Assembly: GCA_030425505.1 (NCBI GenBank)
Contig: JAUIAB010000003.1
Location: 64,001 to 128,000, forward strand
Direction of reading: 5' to 3'
Origin: Bacteroidia bacterium
GTDB lineage: Bacteria > Bacteroidota > Bacteroidia > Cytophagales > Flammeovirgaceae
DNA length: 64,000 nucleotides
Shown here: in pieces, positions 26,125 through 34,400 of the stretch
Position numbering within the stretch: the stretch's first letter is position 1
How the letters are laid out: each line of letters starts with the position of its first letter
Program-made: the position numbers and the translations under genes
Notes under the pieces: generated by a model
Seen by the model: the letters and a program-made list of their open reading frames with translations, nothing else
Databases searched by the model: none
Told to the model about the DNA's origin: nothing

Positions 26125-26478
26125 AAAAGCATCTTCAAAGTGTTCCACTTCTACCCTACCCTTTGTTTCTACTACAGCAATAATATCGAATCGCAAAAAG
26201 TCAAACTCTACATCAGCATCTAAAAGATATTCCTCTGCAGCCGCTCTAATATTATCTGCCTTTTTTTCGTCTACAAATACTTCTGGCATACCATAGTTGG
26301 TATTTGTACGAGTTTTCACCTCAAAAAAAACAAGGTTTGCCCCCTTTTTAGCTATAATATCAACTTCATATCTTTTTATTCTGTAGTTAATATCAATTAT
26401 AGAATATCCTTTCTCTTTGAGAAAATCACAAGCTGTTACTTCCCCCTTTTTACCGGTATTCAAATGATGCTTTAACAT
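26122..26478 (-). CDS. yraN: YraN family (UPF0102) predicted endonuclease-like protein
   Basis: 118 residues with the restriction-endonuclease-like core of the UPF0102 family: GKKGEVTACDFLKEKGYSI at the N-terminus, then YEVDIIAKKGANLVFFEVKTRT, which contains the D-(x)n-ExK nuclease-like motif. The family is conserved across bacteria and often sits near rnhB or tRNA genes; its substrate is not established. A tRNA-Thr gene lies about 90 bases upstream on the opposite strand. Confidence 0.92.
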   Translation of the reverse strand: MLKHHLNTGKKGEVTACDFLKEKGYSIIDINYRIKRYEVDIIAKKGANLVFFEVKTRTNTNYGMPEVFVDEKKADNIRAAAEEYLLDADVEFDFLRFDIIAVVETKGRVEVEHFEDAF

Positions 26479-26526
26479 AAAATCGAGATCAGATTAAAAA
26501 AACACAATAATAGTTGAATTTTTTTC

Positions 26527-26557
26527 TTGCACATTTAAAACTAGACCTATATTTTTG
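26527..26557 (+). promoter_or_regulatory. Bacteroidota-type promoter of tRNA-Thr
   Basis: TTG (26527-26529), a 20-base spacer, then TATTTTTG (26550-26557) match the TTG/TAnnTTTG consensus of the primary sigma factor in this phylum. The predicted transcription start is about 7 bases later, just before the mature tRNA at 26571. Confidence 0.8.
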
Positions 26558-26570
26558 CCTTCCTATTTCA

Positions 26571-26643
<73 letters not shown>

Positions 26644-26645
26644 CA

Positions 26646-26679
26646 AAAGCCACGATATAAAAACGTGGCTTTTTTTAAT
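26646..26679 (+). terminator. Intrinsic terminator after tRNA-Thr
   Basis: AAAGCCACG (26646-26654) pairs with CGTGGCTTT (26664-26672), followed by a T-run. It ends a single-tRNA transcript. Confidence 0.92.
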
Positions 26680-26805
26680 TTCAAAAAATCAAAAAAACAC
26701 CCTGTATCACGAAAAAACCATAAATAATTTAGCCACATATCAATCAAATCATGTAACTTCTCAAAAAAAAGTTAATCCTAACTTAAAAATTCAAATCTTC
26801 GATTA

Positions 26806-28260
26806 ATGAGTTACCAAAAAAGCATCTTAACTGCACTAATCTGCGCAAGTTCACTTCTATGCTATTCACAAAATAAAAGTTGGAATTTACAAGACTGCAT
26901 AAAATATGCAGAAAAAGAAAACCTGAATATCAAACAGGCAAAAATCAATACAGAACTAAATAGGTCTGAATTAGAAAGATCCAACTTTTCAAGATATCCC
27001 AACCTCAACGGATCTGCTAATCACAACTACACTTGGGGCCGATCATTTGACGTAATAACAAATGCTCCTATCACAGAAAGAGTTCAGTCCAATAGCTTTC
27101 GGCTCAATACCAACGCAACACTATTCGGTGGGTTCGCCATAAAAAACAATATAGAACAAAGCAAAGTAAATATCCAACAGGCAGAAGCAAACGAAAGATC
27201 TGTAAGAGATGATATGATCCTCAATATCATCAATGCCTATTATCAAATACAGTTCAACAGAGAAAACCTAAACATAGCAAAAACACAAACTGAGAATACA
27301 AAAAAACAGATTATTGATACCAAAATACTTGTAGAAGGCGGGGTATTACCCATCAATAACCTTTATGACCTGCAAGCCCAGCTGGCATCCCAGGAAGCTC
27401 AGGTAGTGCAAGCAGAAAACAGTGTTTCTCTATCATTATTGCAATTAAAGCAAATATTACAACTACCTGATGAAGAGTATTTTAGTGTAAATAACCTAAA
27501 TATAGCTGAACCAGACAAAACACAAACATTTCAAAGTCCAAAAGAGATCTTTGAAGAAGCCCTGAGTCAAAGAGCAAATATCGAAAGTGCTACATTAAAT
27601 TTAAAGAGCGCACAACTTGGAGAAGAAATTGCCAAAGCATCCTTCTACCCTACCCTTAGCATCTATGGTAACCTGGGAACCTTCTATTCCAGTGCTCAAA
27701 ACTTTATAATTTCTGGAGTGCAAGAACTCGATGACCCTATTCAATCTCCTAATCCTATTGGATTTACAGACCCTACATCTGCTATAGGCTCCATTCCAGT
27801 TTACACACAAATAAGTGAACTCTCTACATTTAAAGAAGCTACCTTTGGTAATCAACTAAAAGAAGCACTTCAATTTTCCGCTGGATTAAGCTTGTCGATA
27901 CCTATTTTCAATAGAAATGAGTCTAAAATAGCATTAGCCAACTCCAAACTAAATACAGAAAACATTAGACTCAATAGAGATCTTTTGAAAACCAACTTGC
28001 GCCAACAAATAGAAACTGCCTATTACGATGTAATTGCCGCCAACAAAAACTTTTATGCTTCCAAAAAACAGGTAGAAGCCATCAAATTGCAGCTGGACAA
28101 TACAAAAACAAGGTTTGAACTAGGGGCTGCGACCTCTACAGACCTTATTACTGCACAAAATAACTACGCATCCGCATTAGCCGACCTGACAAGTGCAAAA
28201 TTTGATTTCGCCTTCAAAAAAGAAATTATTGACTTCTACAAAGGCAAATTCAATAAGTAA
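26806..28260 (+). CDS. TolC family outer-membrane efflux protein
   Basis: 484 residues. A signal peptide (about 1-21, ending CYSQ) is followed by W-N-LQDCIKYAEKENLNIKQA, typical for the start of mature TolC proteins. Two homologous long alpha-hairpin halves are visible (about 30-240 and 250-480), with GGVLPINNLYDLQAQLASQEAQ in the first and GAATSTDLITAQNNYASALADL in the second. It forms a trimeric outer-membrane channel for export. The inner-membrane partners are not adjacent; the MacAB-like pair at 1-1664 is a candidate only on general grounds. Confidence 0.94.
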   Translation: MSYQKSILTALICASSLLCYSQNKSWNLQDCIKYAEKENLNIKQAKINTELNRSELERSNFSRYPNLNGSANHNYTWGRSFDVITNAPITERVQSNSFRLNTNATLFGGFAIKNNIEQSKVNIQQAEANERSVRDDMILNIINAYYQIQFNRENLNIAKTQTENTKKQIIDTKILVEGGVLPINNLYDLQAQLASQEAQVVQAENSVSLSLLQLKQILQLPDEEYFSVNNLNIAEPDKTQTFQSPKEIFEEALSQRANIESATLNLKSAQLGEEIAKASFYPTLSIYGNLGTFYSSAQNFIISGVQELDDPIQSPNPIGFTDPTSAIGSIPVYTQISELSTFKEATFGNQLKEALQFSAGLSLSIPIFNRNESKIALANSKLNTENIRLNRDLLKTNLRQQIETAYYDVIAANKNFYASKKQVEAIKLQLDNTKTRFELGAATSTDLITAQNNYASALADLTSAKFDFAFKKEIIDFYKGKFNK

Positions 28261-28273
28261 ACACATAAAAAAC

Positions 28274-28390
28274 AAAGAGGGCACCCTATCGCAAGGCACG
28301 TCCCGGCTGCCAAAGCTAGAGCTGCCCTCAAACCCACTCGATCTTTGGCTTAGCCTCTTTCCCCAGGGTGCTGTCATGCTCTAAAGCATG
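28274..28390. other. GC-rich island with mutually exclusive stems
   Basis: Visibly richer in G and C than its surroundings. Possible stems are AAAGAGG (28274-28280) with CCTCTTT (28354-28360), GCACCCT (28281-28287) with AGGGTGC (28365-28371), GCCAAAG (28309-28315) with CTTTGGC (28343-28349), and CATGCT/AGCATG (28375-28390). The first two cross each other, so they form a pseudoknot or alternate. On the minus strand a T-run follows AGGGTGCCCTCTTTG. It may be an RNA or an interspersed element. Confidence 0.45.
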
Positions 28391-28565
28391 AATTAATATA
28401 CTAATGTGGTAATATTGTTAATATGGGAATTTGATAATGTTATTAATGAGCACATGAGTAATCATGCGAAAAACATGATTCATACCAATTTAACTTTTAA
28501 AAGGCGGATTTTATAGGCTTTTTCCAAAAAAGCCTGTCATCCTGGTTTTCACTAGGATCTAAGAG

Positions 28566-28586
28566 ATTGCGGATTTGCTCCGCAAT
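28566..28586. repeat. REP-like palindrome
   Basis: ATTGCGGA-TTTGC-TCCGCAAT is a perfect 8-pair stem. It is preceded by GTCATCCTGG...AGGATCTAAGAG and followed by GACGGGAC, resembling the interspersed extragenic elements containing GTCATCCTG and GCAATGACG found in many bacterial genomes. Only this copy is in the window. Confidence 0.55.
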
Positions 28587-28691
28587 GACGGGACTTTAAA
28601 TACGATAATTTATAATTGATTTAGTATCAGTGGGCTGGGCAAATGTCCCGCGGGGTGTGGAGAGGTTTAAAGGGAGGAAGCTTTGGACATT

Positions 28692-28736
28692 CTTGAATTT
28701 TTAGTGCTTTTGATTCAAGTCAAAAGCACAGAAAGA
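28692..28736 (+). repeat. Hairpin element related to 57302-57330
   Basis: CTTGAATTTTTAGTGCTTT starts the element, GTGCTTTTGA (28704-28713) pairs with TCAAAAGCAC (28720-28729), and ACAGAAAGA follows. The second site keeps the flanks but has a shorter stem. CTTGAA (28692-28697) can pair with TTCAAG (28714-28719) as an alternative. Confidence 0.5.
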
Positions 28737-28993
28737 AAACTACTCTAGAAGAAATAAACCCTATCAATTAAGGAATATAAAGTAAAGTAATCGATACATC
28801 CATATCATAAACTCCTACAACAAAATTGGAATAAATATCAGTGAGACATACAAGCCAGAAGCTTTGATCTTTCGTAATATTTCGATTTAATCAAAAATAC
28901 AGGAAGAAAGCATACATCACTCTTGTATCTTTGTATAAAATAACTACAAGTTATTTACCTAGTAAAATCATTATCGAAAAAATTCTAAATGAA

Positions 28994-31396
28994 ATGATAT
29001 ACCCTGGTAACCTGGAAGAAAAAATAGGGTTTGATAAAATACGACAGCTAGTAGCATCAAAGTGCAAAGGCGAAGGCGGAGAAAAAATAATTTTAACAGA
29101 AAAACTTCAAACCAATTTAGAAAATGTTAATCAAAAACTAGGAGAAGTTGCTGATTTCAAAAAATTTATTCAAGAAAGAATTGTAATCAAACACGAACAC
29201 TACAAAGACATATCAAAACTAATCGAAGCACTTTCTATCGAAGGTATATTTCTTTCTGAAAACGAACTGCTTACAGTAAAAAATAGTCTACTTACCACCA
29301 ATGAATACCTCCTTTGCTTCCTAGCTGGTGAATCCAATAACTTCCAATACCTAAAATCAAAAAGTAAAAAAGTAGAATTTAACCCTAAGCTTCTACAAGA
29401 AATAGACAAAATAATCGACGAAGAGGGGAAAGTAAGAGACAATGCCAGTCCTACACTCAAAAAAATAAGAAAAGAACTCTATGCCATAGAACACAAGTCG
29501 AGATCAACGCTAGATAGCCTTCTAAAATCTTACAAAAAGAGTGGCTTCGTAAAAGAAGACAGCATGCCAACCATCAGAGAAGGTAGGATGGTAATACCTG
29601 TAATCTCAGAATACAAAAAACAAGTAAAAGGGTTGTTGCACGACACTTCATCTACTGGGCTAACCCTTTTTATAGAACCGCAAATACTAATAGACCTTAA
29701 TAACCAAAGAAAAGAGCTCTCCTATCAGGAAAAACAAGAAAAAATAAAAATACTATCTGCACTAACCGATTTGCTTAGACATAACATTCCTCAATTACAA
29801 CAAGCAAATAACTACATTGCATTTTTAGATGCAACCAAAGCCAAAGCCCAATTTGCCCTTGAAATAAAAGGTATCAAACCAAAAATAGTAGACAAACCTT
29901 TAATCAAATGGCAAAAAGCCTTCAACCCTAGGCTATCTCTACACAACAAAGAAATTGGAGGGCAAACCATCCCACAAGATATTTTCTTTCCTCCTTTCAA
30001 ACGGATAATAATAATATCAGGCCCTAATGCCGGGGGTAAGTCCGTTACACTCAAAACAGTCGGCTTAGTTCAATATATGCTACAAACAGGTTATTTGATA
30101 CCTATTGAGGAAGAATCTACTGCTGGCATATTCAAAAAAATATTCGTTTCCTTAGGCGACGACCAATCCATTGATGAAGGACTAAGTACCTATAGCTCCC
30201 ATCTCAAAACACTGCGGTATGTATTAGAAAACACAGACCCAGAAACATTATTCCTCATAGACGAACTAGGCTCTGGTACAGAACCAGAGCAAGGAGGAGC
30301 AATTGCTGAAGCTATCCTCAAAGAATTGATCAACAAAGGAGGAAAAGGCATAATAACCACCCACTTCGAAAACCTCAAGAGGTACGCCGAAACCCATGAA
30401 AATCTCACCAACGCCTCCATGGGTTATGATAAAAACAAACTCCAACCTCTATACAAACTCAATATAGGAACAGCAGGTAGCTCCTATGCCTTAGAAATAG
30501 TGAAAAGCACAGGATTTTCCAATGAAATTATAGATCATATAAAAACCCTAATCGGATCACAAAAAATTGATTTAGAGAAACTTATAAAAGATCTAGAACA
30601 GCAAAAAGAAGAGGTAGAAAAAGAAAAAGAAGCTATAAAAGAAAAAAGAGAAAAAACGGAAGAAAACTATAGAAGATACCAGTTCCTTTCGGATTATGTA
30701 GAGACAAACAAAAAGAGAATATTGGACGATGCAAAAGTGAAAGCAAAAGTGCTAATTGGAGATGCGCAATTTAAAATAGAAGCATCTCTAAAAAAGCTTA
30801 AAAACCCTAACTCTAAAGAGGAACTTAAAGTAGAGATCAAAAACCTGGAAAAAGAAAAAGCCAACTACCTAGAAAAAAAGAACCCAAAAGAAAGAAAGAG
30901 AACTACCTTCATTCAAAAACAAGAAATTGATAAAAAAACACTTCCAAAAGTTGGAGACACTGTAAAAGTAAGAGAAGGGGACTGGACTGGCGAGTTAATA
31001 GAACTCAAAGGAAAAAAAGCTAAAGTTTTAGTTGGTAATATTACCCTCAACTTAGCCTACGAAGACCTTTTGAAGGTAAAAAAAAGTAATAAAAACAAGT
31101 CCGCACATTCCAGAACCAACTACATAAACCTCACTACCGAAAAAGCAATAAACTTCTCTCCAAAGTTGGATATTAGAGGTAAAAGAGTAGAAGAAGCCAT
31201 CAAAGACCTGGAAAACTTCATAGATGAAGCTCTACTTACCAACCACAAAAGCCTAACCATAATCCATGGAAAAGGCAATGGGATACTCCGAAAAGTAGTA
31301 AGAGAATACCTATTAAACATTAAAGAAGTCAAAAAAATGCAAGATGGTCATCCCGACCAAGGCGGCGAAGGGATGACCATCGCTGCATTATGCTAA
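28994..31396 (+). CDS. mutS2: MutS2 family endonuclease/ATPase with Smr domain
   Basis: About 800 residues from the ATG at 28994; the frame extends upstream to a TTG at 28931, but that codon lies inside a TATCTTTG promoter box, and homologues start near MIYPGNLEEKIGFDKIR. It has the Walker A GPNAGGKSVTLKT (about 343-355), a Walker B FLIDELGSGTEPEQGGA, STYSSHL, a long coiled coil (about 520-640) and a C-terminal Smr domain with LDIRG and IIHGKGNG. MutS2 acts on branched DNA to suppress recombination, or on collided ribosomes in some species. The 3' end carries a 12-base inverted repeat. Confidence 0.95.
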   Translation: MIYPGNLEEKIGFDKIRQLVASKCKGEGGEKIILTEKLQTNLENVNQKLGEVADFKKFIQERIVIKHEHYKDISKLIEALSIEGIFLSENELLTVKNSLLTTNEYLLCFLAGESNNFQYLKSKSKKVEFNPKLLQEIDKIIDEEGKVRDNASPTLKKIRKELYAIEHKSRSTLDSLLKSYKKSGFVKEDSMPTIREGRMVIPVISEYKKQVKGLLHDTSSTGLTLFIEPQILIDLNNQRKELSYQEKQEKIKILSALTDLLRHNIPQLQQANNYIAFLDATKAKAQFALEIKGIKPKIVDKPLIKWQKAFNPRLSLHNKEIGGQTIPQDIFFPPFKRIIIISGPNAGGKSVTLKTVGLVQYMLQTGYLIPIEEESTAGIFKKIFVSLGDDQSIDEGLSTYSSHLKTLRYVLENTDPETLFLIDELGSGTEPEQGGAIAEAILKELINKGGKGIITTHFENLKRYAETHENLTNASMGYDKNKLQPLYKLNIGTAGSSYALEIVKSTGFSNEIIDHIKTLIGSQKIDLEKLIKDLEQQKEEVEKEKEAIKEKREKTEENYRRYQFLSDYVETNKKRILDDAKVKAKVLIGDAQFKIEASLKKLKNPNSKEELKVEIKNLEKEKANYLEKKNPKERKRTTFIQKQEIDKKTLPKVGDTVKVREGDWTGELIELKGKKAKVLVGNITLNLAYEDLLKVKKSNKNKSAHSRTNYINLTTEKAINFSPKLDIRGKRVEEAIKDLENFIDEALLTNHKSLTIIHGKGNGILRKVVREYLLNIKEVKKMQDGHPDQGGEGMTIAALC

Positions 31397-31466
31397 ATTA
31401 CTGAAAGTATCAAAACACTATCTAAGATTCTAAACTAGAAACATTAACATTCTGTAACATCTATTC

Positions 31467-34400
31467 TTAGTACCGTCTTGTAACATCTATTCCTAATATT
31501 GATTGTAAATATTGCAAATATTTTGCTGCTAAAGGATTACTTCTATCAAGCATCACATTCTTAAAATATACTCTAGCAGCCCCTTCCAAATAGACTGGAT
31601 ATGGCATTTCCATACCAAACTGAGCCGCTTTTTCTGCTAAAAAAGCTCTTTCCTGTGCTCCTAGCGTTTCACCTACACTCCGAATTTGTGCTAAAATACC
31701 TGGGTGATTTGCACTCATTGAAAGATACAGTCCATAATCATGTTCTACTCTAACAAAAGCTTCTTCCATCAAATAAGATCTACCTTTCATTGCTAAATAA
31801 TAAGGGTCGTTTAAAACTGGTTTATGCCAATCACTTTCATAAAGTATATGACCTGCCATTTCGTGCATCAATGAAGCAAAACCATGATAACCTGTTTCTA
31901 AAGCATTTCCAGAACTAATTTCTCTAAAAACAGGAGAAGATATATATATTTCATACGCATCAGGAGTCATTTTATTAGCTCCCATCACAGCATGATTTGG
32001 GCTACCATCTGGCTTAAACTCCATTTCAACCTCTGACCATGATCCTACTGGCTTTAATTGATAGCTCTGATTTGGTCTGCTATACATTTTAGTAAGAGCA
32101 TCTAACGCACGCTTAGGATAGTGTTGTCCAGAATAGTCTGGATAGCTTACGTTACCATGTGCAGCATATGCCATAAAAAATGCATCTGCTAGTTGAGCAG
32201 TGTGAAACAATCTCGGATGATCTACTGCCTGATCTGGGTCTATAGGTAACATAGTAGTATAGCTCCCAAAATATATATCTGTAGCTCTATCATAAAAATC
32301 TACCAACAACGGATCCATCTCATTATCCTGTGGTGCACTATGGGTAGATCCATCTCTTCCCGAATCAACATCATCCCTAGTGTCAGACCAGCCTCCTCCC
32401 GTATCATTTCTGTCATCACTATCTTCTCCTGCTTCAGAATCATTACTATCACTATTATCACCCCAGTCATAAGAATCTCCTGAATCTAAGTCTATACTTG
32501 CTCCTACGCCTGCATCTGCCTGCATGCCCGTAGGATCTGTGTATTTCAATGGGTTGTTAAACACATAACTGTATGGACTGTAGTTCTGGCTGTTACCAGG
32601 ACTCTGTGTCACTGGATCTGCACTAGTAAACACTCCCAAATCACTGTCATACAACCTCGCTCCCATGTCTACCAAGCCTCCTGTCTTTTCGGTGTCTATG
32701 CCATGATACCCCGTATATCCTGGGCGGCTCTTCTCTATCTCTTCTAAACCCTCTGCACCTTCCAGCCAGTCTCCACTTCTCCTCTTACCCCAAGCATCAT
32801 AGCTGTACCTACCAATTATATTACCTTCTTTATCCAACACCACACTCACAGAGCCCTGCCTGTCCACTAGCATGTACTCTCCCTTCTCTCCTCCTACCTC
32901 TGGCATCCATACGATGTTCCCTACCTGTCCCATACCTACAAATACTGGTGCCCTATTCTGACCTCGCTTCACCGTTACCACTTCTCTGCCTCCAAACATC
33001 ACTCTATATCTCTGCTCCCTCTTTGTTGTAGCTGCCCCTGCCTCTTCTCTATACTCTACCTCTGAATACAAGCCACCTATGCTCTTCTGTAACTCTTTTG
33101 CTGTCTCTACCTCCCTATAACTTCCTACCCCATATCTGTATAACGTCTCGTCTTCTCCCTTACTAATCCTTACTTTCCTGCCCTCTCTGTCATAGCCTAT
33201 CTCTAACCGCTTTCTCACATCTTCCGCTATACGCTCCCCATTCCGCTCCATGTAGTAACTCTCTCGTACCATCCTACCCATACCATCATAACTCCTAACT
33301 CTTCGAAATCCATCTCCTCCTGGTACATTATGTAACCGTTTACCCAATCTACCATTGTCTCTCACTGGTAAGTACCTGTACCTACCCACATCACTCTTAC
33401 TGATCATATTGCCCAATATATCATACTCTGTACCCCTACGCATCACTTCCTCCAATGCCTCTTCTCCATTCACCATCCCTGCCGTGGGCACCTCATATAA
33501 GGTCTCTTCTACCAATCTGTCTAACTTATCGTATTTGTATTCTTCTTTTGCCAGCTCTCTTCCTCCCTCATATCTGCATCGCTCCAACAAGTTCCCCACG
33601 CCATCATAGCTGTAGCCCTCTCTATCTATCTCTGTTACTATCCCACCTGCTAGCATCCTTTCTCTACCAAGGCTCGTAAGTCTTAGACTCTCTTCATCGT
33701 AGCTGTACCTGTGTCTACCCAAATAGCCTCGTTCCGCAACTCCCAAGTCCCTATCTCCATAGTAGTCCTCTTCCAACTGACCATAAATATTAGTACTGCC
33801 AAGCCTGTAGTACCACGCATCTGTGCTGCTGTTCTGTATACCTACCATTGCCCCTATGCCTTCTCCTGCTTCCTGGTATTTGTACCTAACCCCAAACCTC
33901 GCCATGCCATCGCCCTCGTATTCTGGATACAGCACCTCCTGTACTCTCCCATGTACATCATAGCTATAGTCATAGCTGTAGCTCCTCTCTCCTTTACGTA
34001 TACTGTGCCTCTCTATCTGTCCCAAGGTGTTTGTATAGCTGTACTCCTCCTCATCTATCTCTTCCCCCTCTTTCCATATCTTCCATAGCTTGCCTAGCCC
34101 CTTACCCGCTGCCCCATCATAGCTGTACTTATACACTCCCTCACCTGTCTTCTTCCTTGTCAACCTGCCCAACACATCATAGCTTAAGGAAGTGCCTCCT
34201 CCCAAATTGTCTGTCGTGCTCTTTACCCTACCCCAACTGTCATAGCTAATGCTGCTAACTCCCCAATAAGGATCTTCTTGACCAGTAAGCCTATTCCTCA
34301 CATCGTAGTAATAACGCTTCTTACTACCCAAGCCATCTTCTATCTCTTTTAACCTCCCGCCTACTCCATATTTGTACTTTATACCCGTACCCAATGCATC

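Larger units (their letters stand above)
28261..28993. other. 730-base gene-free mosaic of hairpins and repeat-like elements
   Basis: No convincing gene. In order it holds a GC-rich structured island (28274-28390), a degenerate TAATGTG-type tract (about 28397-28450), a hairpin AGGCTTTTT/AAAAAGCCT (28515-28535), a REP-like palindrome (28566-28586), a G-rich stretch (28630-28680), a hairpin element related to 57301-57330 (28690-28736), and a TATCTTTG promoter box (28926-28933) before mutS2. Confidence 0.7.

Noticed and set aside
26806..28260. TolC as part of the MacAB-like exporter at 1-1664
   Set aside because: 25 kb apart with no shared element; a functional link cannot be claimed from this sequence.
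28193..28384. 63-residue frame on the plus strand (and a 66-residue one on the minus strand at 28177-28377)
   Set aside because: They overlap the end of tolC in another frame and run through the structured GC-rich island; composition and lack of any start context argue against genes.
28931..28993. TTG start 63 bases upstream of the mutS2 ATG
   Set aside because: The TTG is part of a TATCTTTG promoter box, and MutS2 proteins begin at the later Met.
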